Assembly: GCF_002921135.1 (NCBI RefSeq)
Contig: NZ_PQVJ01000007.1
Location: 1 to 64,000 of the forward strand
Origin: Avibacterium gallinarum
GTDB taxonomy: Bacteria; Pseudomonadota; Gammaproteobacteria; Enterobacterales; Pasteurellaceae
Direction: 5' to 3'
DNA length: 64,000 nt
The notes below the pieces were generated by a model, which saw only the letters and a program-made list of their open reading frames with translations, was not told the DNA's origin and ran no database searches. A program made the translations under genes and the position numbers. Shown piece by piece: positions 45,972 to 54,441 of the stretch (position 1 is its first letter; every line of letters begins with the position of its first letter).

Positions 45972-46691
45972 TTAGAAACTTAAGTAAGGGGCGATTTTTT
46001 CGATAGTGGCTTCGCCGATGCCTGAGATGTTGGATAATTCTTCAACAGATTTGATTTTGCCTACTTTATTGCGATATTCAACAATCGCATTCGCTTTTGC
46101 TTCACCGATACCAGAAAGGTTTTGTAAGGTTTTTGCGTCTGCTTTATTGATGTTGATTTTTTCGCCAACATAAGACTTAGCTTTGTCTTTCAAAGATTTT
46201 GCTTTTTCTGACGCTTTGGTTTTCGCATTTTCAGCTGCTGATTTGGCGCTGTTTTTAGCTTTTGTTTCAGCAGTTTTTTTGCTGTCTGCCATTTTGTCTT
46301 TGGCTTTCGTTGCGCTTTCTTTCATTGAAGTGGCTTTATCTTCCACGACTTTTTTAGCTGATTTCGCTTTGCTTTCAATGGTGTTTTTGCTGTCTGCCAT
46401 TTTATCTTTGGTGTTTGTTACGCTCTCTTTCATTGAGGTAGCTTTATCTTCCACGACTTTTTTGGCAGATTTTGCTTTATTTTCTACCGCACTTTTTGTA
46501 TCAAGCACTTTGTCTTTTACTTTACTGACTTTTTCTGTCGCAAAGTTTTTACCTTGTTTTAGCGTGTCTTGTTTCATTGTTTGAATAGTATTTTTTGCAG
46601 CGTCAGTTGCAACGTTTTTTTCCGCTGAAAAAGCGGTTGATGATACTGCCATTGCTAAACTTAATGCTAATACAGATTTTAATGCTTTCAT
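45972..46691 (-). CDS. comEA: ComEA-type DNA receptor with a repeat-rich stalk
   Basis: This is a periplasmic DNA-binding protein of natural transformation. Of 239 residues, 1-23 form a signal peptide (cleavage near FSA). Residues 177-239 are a helix-hairpin-helix domain of ComEA type, with INKADAKTLQNLSGIGEAKA and the second hairpin SGIGEATIEKIAP. Between them lies a Lys/Ala-rich helical segment of about 150 residues containing a near-perfect 36-residue tandem repeat (74-109 and 110-145, starting KSAKKVVEDKATSMKES). Pasteurellaceae ComEA proteins I know are about 110 residues and lack this stalk. The many uptake signals here fit a competent organism. I found no clear CRP-S competence site upstream. 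Confidence 0.88.
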   Translation of the reverse strand: MKALKSVLALSLAMAVSSTAFSAEKNVATDAAKNTIQTMKQDTLKQGKNFATEKVSKVKDKVLDTKSAVENKAKSAKKVVEDKATSMKESVTNTKDKMADSKNTIESKAKSAKKVVEDKATSMKESATKAKDKMADSKKTAETKAKNSAKSAAENAKTKASEKAKSLKDKAKSYVGEKININKADAKTLQNLSGIGEAKANAIVEYRNKVGKIKSVEELSNISGIGEATIEKIAPYLSF

Positions 46692-47008
46692 TTTAACTCC
46701 TTAGGTTAATGAATATTCCCTTGCGGGGGTTAATTGAGAATGGTTTCCCGTGAATTCCCCTATTAGTTTCCTTTTTCGTGGAAAAGTTCCTTAAATTTTA
46801 TTTTTATGGGTAAAAATTCATCAAAATAATACCGCACTAGTGTAAAAAATGATTGCAACAAAAGACAATCTAGGGTATATCTTGTTCGTCTGTAAAATTT
46901 TTGTAAAAACTTTTGTGAAAGTTTTAGGGCAACACAACATCTTTTAGGCATAAGCTTTGTTCTAAAGCGGTTGAGCCTTTCTATAAACTGAAAAGTAAAG
47001 GAGTAAAA
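46692..47008. other. Divergent region between comEA and the TAXI gene
   Basis: This 317-base stretch has no gene. It holds AGGAGT before comEA, an inverted TTTCC-N8-GGAAA near 46770, a partial uptake core near 46830, and three spaced TGTAAAA-like repeats (46893-46922) on the side of the TRAP gene that could bind a regulator. AAGGAG precedes the TAXI gene. Confidence 0.35.
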
Positions 47009-47971
47009 ATGAAAAAATTATTAAAACTCTCTCTTATCGCGGGCGTAGCAGCCACCTCTTTTTCTGTGCAAGCGGAAGATCAGTTTGTTACCATCGGTAC
47101 AGGTGGTCAAACTGGGGTTTACTATGTGGTTGGGCAATCAATCTGTCAATTAGTGAATCGTGATACCGCAAAAACTCATATTAAATGTAACGCGCCTTCA
47201 ACAGGTGCTTCTGTGGCAAACTTAAATGCAATTGCGGCAGATCAAATGGAAATGGGCATTGCGCAATCAGACTGGCAATATCACGCTTACCACGGTACAA
47301 GCTCCTTTGCGGGTAAGAAAAATGATAAATTGCGTGCAGTGTTCTCCATTCACCCAGAACCATTCACTTTAATGGCGCGTGATGATTCAAATATTAATTC
47401 TTTTGATGATTTGAAAGGTAAACGCGTAAATGTGGGCGATCCGGGTTCTGGTACGCGCGCAACAATGAATGTAATTTTGGCAGCGAAAGGTTGGACAGAC
47501 AAAGAATTTAAAGTGGCGTCTGAATTAAAACCGGCTGAAATGGCATCAGTAATGTGTGATAACAATCTTGATGCGATTACCTATAATGTTGGTCACCCAA
47601 ATGGTGCGTTGAAAGAAGCAGCGGCTTCTTGTAATGCTCATCTTGTTCCTGTAACAGGTGAAGCCATTGATCGTCTAGTAGCGGCAAATCCTTACTATGC
47701 GAAAGCAACTATTCCGGGTGGGTTATATCGTGGTACAGATAATCCAGTAGATACTTTCGGGGTATATGCCACTTTAGTAACGTCTTCAGATGTGCCTGAT
47801 GACAAAGTTTATGCGGTAGTTAAAGCGGTATTTGATAACTTTGATCGTTTTAAACGTTTACACCCTGCGTTCGCTCATCTTAAAGAAGAAGATATGATTA
47901 AAAACGCACTTTCTGCGCCATTACACGAAGGTGCGGTGCGTTACTATAAAGAACGCGGTTGGTTACAATAA
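47009..47971 (+). CDS. TAXI-family TRAP transporter substrate-binding protein
   Basis: This is the periplasmic receptor of a TRAP importer of the TAXI class. The 320 residues carry a signal peptide ending SFSVQA near residue 22. The family start VTIGTGGQTGVYYVVGQSICQLV is followed by QSDWQYHAYHGT, SIHPEPFTLMARDDSNINSFDDLKGKRVNVGDPGSGTR in pieces, and DAITYNVGHPNGALKEAA. TAXI proteins are known or suggested to bind glutamate or 2-oxoglutarate-type ligands. The position beside the TCA genes fits such an acid, but the ligand is not proven. A terminator-like hairpin separates it from the membrane subunit, giving excess binding protein. Confidence 0.92.
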   Translation: MKKLLKLSLIAGVAATSFSVQAEDQFVTIGTGGQTGVYYVVGQSICQLVNRDTAKTHIKCNAPSTGASVANLNAIAADQMEMGIAQSDWQYHAYHGTSSFAGKKNDKLRAVFSIHPEPFTLMARDDSNINSFDDLKGKRVNVGDPGSGTRATMNVILAAKGWTDKEFKVASELKPAEMASVMCDNNLDAITYNVGHPNGALKEAAASCNAHLVPVTGEAIDRLVAANPYYAKATIPGGLYRGTDNPVDTFGVYATLVTSSDVPDDKVYAVVKAVFDNFDRFKRLHPAFAHLKEEDMIKNALSAPLHEGAVRYYKERGWLQ

Positions 47972-47988
47972 TCTAATCTTTATTATTT

Positions 47989-48012
47989 AGGCAGGCTTAG
48001 CCCTGCCTTTTT
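47989..48012 (+). terminator. Attenuating terminator between TRAP subunits
   Basis: AGGCAGG (47989-47995) pairs with CCTGCCT (48002-48008) around a six-base loop, followed by five T. It lies inside the transporter operon. Confidence 0.8.
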
Positions 48013-48047
48013 CCGTTTTCATTATTTCAAATTTTTCGGGAGATTTT

Positions 48048-50684
48048 ATGTCCGAATCCACAAAAAAAATGGATTACGATGATCTGCAAGATATGGTCGC
48101 CTCCAATGATTCAGGCGGACGAAATCCTACTGGTGCAAGCAGAAAACTGATCGTAATTACCGCGATTTTATGGTCGGTTTTCCAACTTTATTACACCTCC
48201 CCTGTGCCATTTTGGCTACAAGAAGTGGTGCGCAATTGGGGGCTGGATATTAACGTGGTGATCGATGACACCAAAGCGCGTTCGATCCACCTTGCCTTTG
48301 CATTGTTCTTGGCCTATTTATCGTTCCCTGCTTTTGCGACCTCGCCAAAACACCGTATTCCGTTGTTAGATTGTTTTTTTGCCACCCTTGGGGCATTTTT
48401 AGGCGCCCATTACATTTTCTTTTATGAAGGTTTAGTCACACGTTTTGGCGCACCCAATACGCAAGATATTATTGCAGGCTGTCTAGGCGTATTATTGCTG
48501 TTAGAAGCCTGTCGCCGTAGCCTTGGCTTACCTTTGGTAATTATCGCCAGTGTGTTTTTGGCTTATAACTACTTCGGACAATTCCTGCCAACAGATTGGA
48601 TCATCAGCCACCGTTCAGGATCACTCTCACAAATGGTGAACCAACAATGGGTAACCACTGAGGGCGTGTTTGGCGTGGCATTAGGGGTTTCCACCAAATA
48701 TGTGTTCCTGTTTGTGCTATTTGGTGCATTGCTCGACAAAGCGGGCGCGGGTAACTATTTCATTAAAACCGCTTTTGCTTATCTTGGACACCTGCGCGGT
48801 GGGCCAGCGAAAGCGGCTGTGGTGTCATCAGGCTTAACGGGGCTAATTTCAGGCTCATCTATCGCTAACGTAGTAACCACTGGAACATTCACCATTCCAA
48901 TGATGAAACGCGTGGGCTTTTCGGCAGAAAAAGCTGGTGCGGTAGAAGTGGCCTCATCGGTAAATGGACAAATTATGCCACCAGTAATGGGCGCAGCAGC
49001 TTTCTTGATGATCGAATATGTCAATATGCCATATAGCCAGCTCATCACCTATGCTGCATTACCTGCTCTGATTTCTTATATTGCATTGGTTTATATCGTG
49101 CATTTAGAAGCATTAAAAATGAACTTGCACGGCTTGCCAAGAACCGATCCACCAAATCCGTTTTTAGTGACCTTGTTAAAATTGGTCAGCACCATTTTAG
49201 TAGTGATCGGTTTAGTAATTGGCGTGGAATTTGGTTTAGGCTGGTTGAAAACCGTTGCACCGGATCATAGTTTCTTAATCGTTGCGGTGTTATTGGCGCT
49301 GATTTATCTCGCCTTAATTCGCCGTGTGGCACAATTCCCCGATTTAGAAATAGATGATCCTAATTCCCCAGTGGTAAAACTGCCGTCCGCCAAACCAACA
49401 GTAAACGCAGGCTTGCATTATTTAATTCCTGTTGTCGTGCTAATTTGGTGTTTAATGGTCGAAATGCTTTCACCAGGGCTCTCTGCTTTCTGGGGAACGG
49501 TTACCTTGATGATCATTTTAGTCACTCAGCATCCGTTACTAAACTTCTTCCGTAACAAACCGATCACGAAAGATCTGTTTAAACAAGGCGTTGATGCCCT
49601 TGTTGATGGTTTAGAAACGGGTGCACGTAATATGATCGGGATTGGTATCGCCACCGCAACCGCAGGAATTATTGTCGGCGTTGTTTCACTCACTGGTTTT
49701 GGTGTACAGCTCTCTGGCATTATTGAAATGCTCTCAATGGGTAACATTTTGCTTATGCTTATCCTTGTGGCAATATTCAGTTTAATTCTCGGAATGGGCT
49801 TGCCAACCACGGCTAACTATATCGTGGTGTCATCTTTAATGGCATTAGTGATTGTAGAAGTGGGTAAACAAAATGGCTTAATCGTACCGCTGATCGCCGT
49901 ACATTTATTCGTATTCTACTTCGGAATTATGGCTGACGTAACGCCACCTGTGGGGCTGGCCTCTTTCGCTGCGGCAGCGGTATCTGGCGGCAATCCGATT
50001 AAAACAGGTTTAGTGGCATTCTTTTACAGCCTAAGAACGGCGATCTTGCCATTCTTATTCATCTTTAATACGGATCTGCTATTAATCGATGTGGGCTGGG
50101 CAAAAGGCATACTGGTTGCGGTGGTATCCACCATTGCCATACTCGCCTTTACTTCCGCCACAATGAATTATTTCATCACGAAGAACAAAGTGTGGGAAAC
50201 TCTTGCCCTTATTTTTGCGGCATTTATTATTTTCCGCCCTGGTTTCTTTATGGAATATATTTCACCAACCTCTTATCACATTGAGCCAGTGCATTTGGCA
50301 CAAGAGTTGGAAAAAGTGCCAGTTGATGAAAAAATTACCGTCAAAGTGGCAGGCACCAATCCTTATGGAAAACAAATTGAGTTCTATTCTGAACTCAGCG
50401 TGCCAGAAGGAAAAACTGGTGAAGAGCGCCTGAATAAACTCGGCTTAACCTTGCTCAACACTGGTGAAACCATTGAAATTGATAATAAAGCTACGCCAAA
50501 AGTGATCATTGATATGGTTGAAATTGATTCCCCTGCCGCCAAAGCCGGCTTAAATTGGGATCAAACCTTACTTGATATCACGCTACCAAAAGCGGCAATT
50601 GCCAAAGAATGGATGTTCATTCCTGGCTTGTTGATTATTCTCCTTATTGGATTAAATCAACGCCGTAGAGCAAAAAAACAATAA
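48048..50684 (+). CDS. Fused TRAP transporter permease (4TM plus 12TM)
   Basis: This inner-membrane protein of 878 residues combines the small and large TRAP membrane subunits, as in other TAXI systems. The N-terminal cytoplasmic tail is followed by the small-subunit helices (about 30-150). The DctM-like part contains GSSIANVVTTGTFTIPMMKRVGF, NGQIMPPVMGAAAFLM and MGLPTTANYIVVSS. A C-terminal extension of about 130 residues (VPVDEKITVKVAGTNPYGK onward) corresponds to DUF3394 and ends in a further helix and basic tail. GGGAG precedes the ATG. Uptake is expected to be sodium-driven. Confidence 0.92.
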   Translation: MSESTKKMDYDDLQDMVASNDSGGRNPTGASRKLIVITAILWSVFQLYYTSPVPFWLQEVVRNWGLDINVVIDDTKARSIHLAFALFLAYLSFPAFATSPKHRIPLLDCFFATLGAFLGAHYIFFYEGLVTRFGAPNTQDIIAGCLGVLLLLEACRRSLGLPLVIIASVFLAYNYFGQFLPTDWIISHRSGSLSQMVNQQWVTTEGVFGVALGVSTKYVFLFVLFGALLDKAGAGNYFIKTAFAYLGHLRGGPAKAAVVSSGLTGLISGSSIANVVTTGTFTIPMMKRVGFSAEKAGAVEVASSVNGQIMPPVMGAAAFLMIEYVNMPYSQLITYAALPALISYIALVYIVHLEALKMNLHGLPRTDPPNPFLVTLLKLVSTILVVIGLVIGVEFGLGWLKTVAPDHSFLIVAVLLALIYLALIRRVAQFPDLEIDDPNSPVVKLPSAKPTVNAGLHYLIPVVVLIWCLMVEMLSPGLSAFWGTVTLMIILVTQHPLLNFFRNKPITKDLFKQGVDALVDGLETGARNMIGIGIATATAGIIVGVVSLTGFGVQLSGIIEMLSMGNILLMLILVAIFSLILGMGLPTTANYIVVSSLMALVIVEVGKQNGLIVPLIAVHLFVFYFGIMADVTPPVGLASFAAAAVSGGNPIKTGLVAFFYSLRTAILPFLFIFNTDLLLIDVGWAKGILVAVVSTIAILAFTSATMNYFITKNKVWETLALIFAAFIIFRPGFFMEYISPTSYHIEPVHLAQELEKVPVDEKITVKVAGTNPYGKQIEFYSELSVPEGKTGEERLNKLGLTLLNTGETIEIDNKATPKVIIDMVEIDSPAAKAGLNWDQTLLDITLPKAAIAKEWMFIPGLLIILLIGLNQRRRAKKQ

Positions 50685-50692
50685 AAAATTGA

Positions 50693-50717
50693 CCGCACTT
50701 TGTTTTTAAAGTGCGGT
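50693..50717 (+). terminator. Uptake-signal hairpin between TRAP permease and uspA
   Basis: ACCGCACTT (50693-50701) pairs with AAGTGCGGT (50709-50717) around a seven-base loop. Only TTAAATTTT follows, so termination is probably partial. Confidence 0.55.
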
Positions 50718-50760
50718 TAAATTTTAGCAAATTTTATGCTTAACCATAAAGGATAATATT

Positions 50761-51186
50761 ATGTATAACAAACTACTTATCGCCATTGATCTTAGCAATC
50801 TCAAAAGCGCCAAATATGTAGTGGATACCGCACTACAACTCACCCACAACAACCCTGACGCCATTTATCGCGTCGCTACCATTATTGAGCCTATTGATGA
50901 CAGCTTTATCTCCGCATTCTTGCCGAAAAACTTTGATAAATCGGTGATTGAAGAAGCCAATAAAACCCTGCACGATTTCACTAAAGCCCATTTCCCTGAA
51001 GGAGCAAAAGTGCAACATATCGTTGCCCACGGCACAATTTATGAAGAAATCAACCGCATCGCCAATGAAAAAGAAGTGGATCTCATCATAATGCTCGCCA
51101 GCAGCAAACCGAATGCCAAAGGCTTAAGTAGCAACACAGTAAAAGTTGCCCGCTATGGCAAAAAACCAATTTTAGTTTTGAAATAA
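50761..51186 (+). CDS. Universal stress protein, probable TRAP partner
   Basis: This is a UspA-fold protein of 141 residues starting MYNKLLIAIDLSN. A UspA gene is linked to many TRAP transporters, and in Halomonas such a protein (TeaD) modulates ectoine TRAP uptake. The nucleotide motif G-x2-G-x9-G-(S/T) of ATP-binding members is degenerate here: the region reads LASSKPNAKGLSSNTVKVAR. ATP binding is therefore doubtful, or uses a variant site. It starts 76 bases after the permease and ends in its own terminator. Confidence 0.87.
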   Translation: MYNKLLIAIDLSNLKSAKYVVDTALQLTHNNPDAIYRVATIIEPIDDSFISAFLPKNFDKSVIEEANKTLHDFTKAHFPEGAKVQHIVAHGTIYEEINRIANEKEVDLIIMLASSKPNAKGLSSNTVKVARYGKKPILVLK

Positions 51187-51202
51187 ACTCAACTCAATCA
51201 AG

Positions 51203-51228
51203 AAAGCGGAGTTATTTCCGCTTTTTTT
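51203..51228 (+). terminator. Intrinsic terminator of the TRAP-uspA operon
   Basis: AAAGCGGA (51203-51210) pairs with TCCGCTTT (51217-51224) around a six-base loop, followed by a T-run to 51228. Confidence 0.88.
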
Positions 51229-51441
51229 CTTTCTATAAAAGTGCGGTTGTTTTTTGCCAAATTTTTCCTTTCTTCTTTTTTACTTAAATCTTAATAAAGA
51301 TCAAATTTTTCGCTAAAAGATCGCTAACCTCTTGTTTTTTTTAAACTAAGAAAGTTTTGCTGTTTTTTAGAAAAAAATCCTGTTTTTCCTAAAAATAAAC
51401 TCCCTTATTTAACTTAATAATCTTTTATAGAGGAATTTTTT

Positions 51442-52911
51442 ATGCAACCTAAATTTAAAACAACGGCATTGGCATTATTAATTTCATTAGGCGCGGTGGC
51501 TTGTGGGTCATCTAGTGGTGGTTCAAGTTCATCAGAAGATACCGCACAAAATCAATCCCCTACAAGTCAAGAAAAAACCATTGAAAATTTACAGCAAACG
51601 ATAAAGAAACATCAGGAACAAATTAATGAAATCTCAGAAAAACAAAAACAACTAGAAGCGGAAAAAGAGAAATTTAGTCAAACAAATGAGAAAATTAACC
51701 AACTTTCTCAACAGGAAACCTTAGCCAAAGAAAAGCTGCAACAAGCCGAAAAGCAACTTTCCCTTGCCAATAGTCAAAAAGAAAAATTAGAAAAAGAGTT
51801 ACAAGCGACTGAAAAATCGCTAAATAAACTGAAAGAGCGATCTGTTATCGATCAAAATAGATTGCAAGAATTATCTCTAAAACTGACTGAAGCTCAAAAC
51901 CAATTGAAAAATGCTCAGGCTGATGCCGACTATGCCAATATGCTCCTTGAATCAGCCAATAAGGAGTTACAAAATGTTTATGAACACCGTAATCAATTAG
52001 AACAAGAACGCAATGAAGCCGAACAAAAAATCAACGAAAAAGAACAAGAAATTTCTCATCTCAAAGATAAAAACCGACATTTAGAAGCGCAATATAATCA
52101 ACTCACTAAAGGCACTTATGCGACTAATTCCGATCTTGAACAGCAAGAACAAGCACGCAAAGCTCGGGAGGAAGAAAATGGAAGATTTGTGGATAAACGT
52201 ATCATTATAACTGGCAGCCCTAATTATTATGGTGATACATCACTACAAGATAATAACAAGGTTTATGGCAATATCACGGCAGATGGTACTCAAAGTGAAA
52301 ATATTACGAGTTATGTAGAAATGATTCAAGATCATACAACTAACTATCAACCAGAACTCAATGTTTATAAAAATTATAACTATAATTTAGAAGATGCAGG
52401 TTATTCCGTTACTTACAAAAATGGCACGCTACATCAAATCGCTTATGGGGGTAACCCAACTCGAATGACAGCCTTAGAAGATTTACAACGCATACCTGGA
52501 GTTGCAACGTACACAGGAAAAGCATTAATCACTGCTGATAATTACCGCGGTAGTGAAGATACTTTTACTCTCACTGCCGATTTTATTAACCAACAAATCA
52601 ATGGAAAAATTCGCATTAATAATAGCTCTTCAGGTATCGGCTATTATACACAAGATAAAACTATTTATTTGGAAGATACTAAAATCACTACAAAAAATGA
52701 TATTTTAGAATTTTCAGGTAATGCACATTTCACTATGAACCAACCTGATTATTCAAATAATCTTGGATTAACCAATATAAAATATGAAGGCAACTATGAA
52801 GGAAAATTTATGGGCAAAAATGCAGCGCAAGTAGCTGGAAAAGTTAAAATCGTAGATCATAATCACTCAGCATATCCAATGATAAACGCAGTATTCGCTG
52901 GCGAACGTTAA
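51442..52911 (+). CDS. Coiled-coil surface lipoprotein with TbpB-like barrel (Slam cargo)
   Basis: This is a predicted outer-surface lipoprotein of 489 residues. The lipobox LGAVAC places the lipidated Cys at residue 21, followed by a flexible Gly/Ser linker. Residues about 43-245 are an almost unbroken coiled coil rich in Gln, Glu and Lys. The C-terminal part (about 250-489) ends like the eight-strand barrel of TbpB and other Slam substrates: YEGNYEGKFMGKNAAQVAGKVKI and the final AVFAGER. The next gene encodes a Slam protein, so this is very likely its cargo. The ligand is unknown. A long coiled coil between anchor and barrel is not usual for this family. GAGG precedes the ATG. Confidence 0.82.
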   Translation: MQPKFKTTALALLISLGAVACGSSSGGSSSSEDTAQNQSPTSQEKTIENLQQTIKKHQEQINEISEKQKQLEAEKEKFSQTNEKINQLSQQETLAKEKLQQAEKQLSLANSQKEKLEKELQATEKSLNKLKERSVIDQNRLQELSLKLTEAQNQLKNAQADADYANMLLESANKELQNVYEHRNQLEQERNEAEQKINEKEQEISHLKDKNRHLEAQYNQLTKGTYATNSDLEQQEQARKAREEENGRFVDKRIIITGSPNYYGDTSLQDNNKVYGNITADGTQSENITSYVEMIQDHTTNYQPELNVYKNYNYNLEDAGYSVTYKNGTLHQIAYGGNPTRMTALEDLQRIPGVATYTGKALITADNYRGSEDTFTLTADFINQQINGKIRINNSSSGIGYYTQDKTIYLEDTKITTKNDILEFSGNAHFTMNQPDYSNNLGLTNIKYEGNYEGKFMGKNAAQVAGKVKIVDHNHSAYPMINAVFAGER

Positions 52912-52919
52912 TCTCAATC

Positions 52920-52943
52920 AAGCCACTGCTTGCAGTGGCTTTT
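52920..52943 (+). terminator. Attenuating terminator between lipoprotein and Slam genes
   Basis: AAGCCACTG (52920-52928) pairs with CAGTGGCTT (52933-52941) around CTTG, followed by TT. It lies eight bases after the lipoprotein stop and would keep translocon levels below those of the cargo. Confidence 0.8.
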
Positions 52944-52966
52944 CCTTTATTTTCGAGTTTCTCACA

Positions 52967-54385
52967 ATGAAAAAACTATTTTTAATTAGCTTATTACCTT
53001 TTCCAATTTTAGCCGAAAATACTTTTCAGCCAGAACAACATCAATATGTTGCACAACCCGAAAAGCCAATAAAATCAATGTCATTTATTCAGCCAACAAA
53101 ATCTGAAAAGATTAAAGTGCCAATTGAACAAATTAAACAAGATAAAAATCTGGCAGAACATTTATTAAATTTAGCGATATTGCAACAAAATAATGCTTCA
53201 ATCGAAATCTTGTTACCTATTTATCAGCAATTTGAACAAAAAGATGATATTTTAGTTTTATTCGCCAAAGGTGTTTCAGAAAAATTACAACAGCATTATG
53301 CAACGGCTATTTCTTATTTTCGTCAAATTCTTGCTATAAATCCTGATTTAAACCCAGTAAGAATTGAACTTGCAACAACTCTATTTGCTGATCAGCAATT
53401 AACTGCTGCCAAAGAACAATTTGAGAAAGCCAAAGCTGAACCAAATTTACCAGCGACTATTGCACATTTACTTGACCAGTATTTGAATGCAATTAAACAA
53501 CATTCTGACTGGCAAAGTAACTTGAGTTTCAATTATTTGCGTGATCCTAATGTTAATAATACATCTCACACCCAAGAAATAGAAAATACAGGTTTTATAA
53601 AATCAAAAGAAATGTTACCGCAATCTGCGCACGGTATCGCTTATCGTTTTAATCTTTCTAAAGAATATAATTTATTTTCCAATCATTATGCCTATTTTGA
53701 AAATACATTATGGGGAAAATATTATTGGGATAATAAAGATTATAACGATATTTTAAACCGCACTTATTTAGGCTATATGAATAAAAGTGCGGTGCAAAAT
53801 TGGAAAATTTTGCCTTTTTATGGTCGCCGCTGGGTAGGGAATCATCGCTATCAATGGGAACAGGGATTACGCGGTGAATTTTCTCGTTGGCTTTCTCCAA
53901 ATTGGCAAATTTCTACTGCACTTGAATATAGTAAGCAACGTTATTTTTCACAACCCGGCTCAAATGGTTTTAATCAGCTTGCTTCTATTACGGCATTATG
54001 GCTACGCAATGCTCGCCAATATTTTTATACGGGTATTGATTTTAATCGTGAAAAGACGCAGGTTCGTCAATATAGTTCAGATATAAAAACGCTGCGTTTA
54101 GGCTGGGGGCAAGAATGGGGAAAAGGTATTTCTTCGCGCTTATCTTTTTCTTTTGCGAAACGCCAATACAAAGCGGAAGCCAAATTAGGTGGCATATTAC
54201 CCTTAGGGAAAATACGCTCTGACAAAATTTACCAAGCCCAATTAATGCTATGGAAGCGAGATTGGCATTTATGGGGAATTACCCCTAAATTACAATTTAG
54301 TTGGAAGAAACAAGTAAGTAATATTCCTTCTATGTATTCCTACCAAAGTAAAAATATTAATTTGTTGTTCGATAAGAGTTTCTGA
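52967..54385 (+). CDS. Slam-type surface lipoprotein translocon (TPR plus DUF560 barrel)
   Basis: This is an outer-membrane protein of 472 residues that should move the upstream lipoprotein to the cell surface (type XI secretion). A signal peptide ends near LLPFPILA. Residues about 95-185 are TPR-like (HYATAISYFRQILAINPDLNPVRIELAT, in pieces). From about 185 onward the sequence alternates as a beta-barrel of the DUF560 family, with WGKYYWDNKDYNDI, FYGRRWVGNHRYQW, SDKIYQAQL and GITPKLQFSWKKQVSNI, and it ends in Phe as barrel proteins do. Two uptake signals lie within it. A strong bidirectional terminator follows. Confidence 0.88.
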   Translation: MKKLFLISLLPFPILAENTFQPEQHQYVAQPEKPIKSMSFIQPTKSEKIKVPIEQIKQDKNLAEHLLNLAILQQNNASIEILLPIYQQFEQKDDILVLFAKGVSEKLQQHYATAISYFRQILAINPDLNPVRIELATTLFADQQLTAAKEQFEKAKAEPNLPATIAHLLDQYLNAIKQHSDWQSNLSFNYLRDPNVNNTSHTQEIENTGFIKSKEMLPQSAHGIAYRFNLSKEYNLFSNHYAYFENTLWGKYYWDNKDYNDILNRTYLGYMNKSAVQNWKILPFYGRRWVGNHRYQWEQGLRGEFSRWLSPNWQISTALEYSKQRYFSQPGSNGFNQLASITALWLRNARQYFYTGIDFNREKTQVRQYSSDIKTLRLGWGQEWGKGISSRLSFSFAKRQYKAEAKLGGILPLGKIRSDKIYQAQLMLWKRDWHLWGITPKLQFSWKKQVSNIPSMYSYQSKNINLLFDKSF

Positions 54386-54394
54386 TATTGATAC

Positions 54395-54428
54395 AAAAAT
54401 TTAGGCATTCTTTAATGCCTAAATTTTT
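54395..54428. terminator. Bidirectional terminator between Slam and gloC genes
   Basis: A perfect 15-base stem (54395-54409 with 54414-54428) has a four-base loop and T-runs at both ends. The flanking genes are convergent. Confidence 0.93.
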
Positions 54429-54441
54429 TGCTTTGATAAAG

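Noticed and set aside
46692-47008. CRP-S competence site upstream of comEA
   Set aside because: No TGCGA-N6-TCGCA pattern was seen; weak half sites are not enough.
51335-51342. T8 tract upstream of the surface lipoprotein as a phase-variation switch
   Set aside because: It lies about 100 bases before the ATG with no clear promoter boxes around it, in generally T-rich sequence, so slippage control is not supported.
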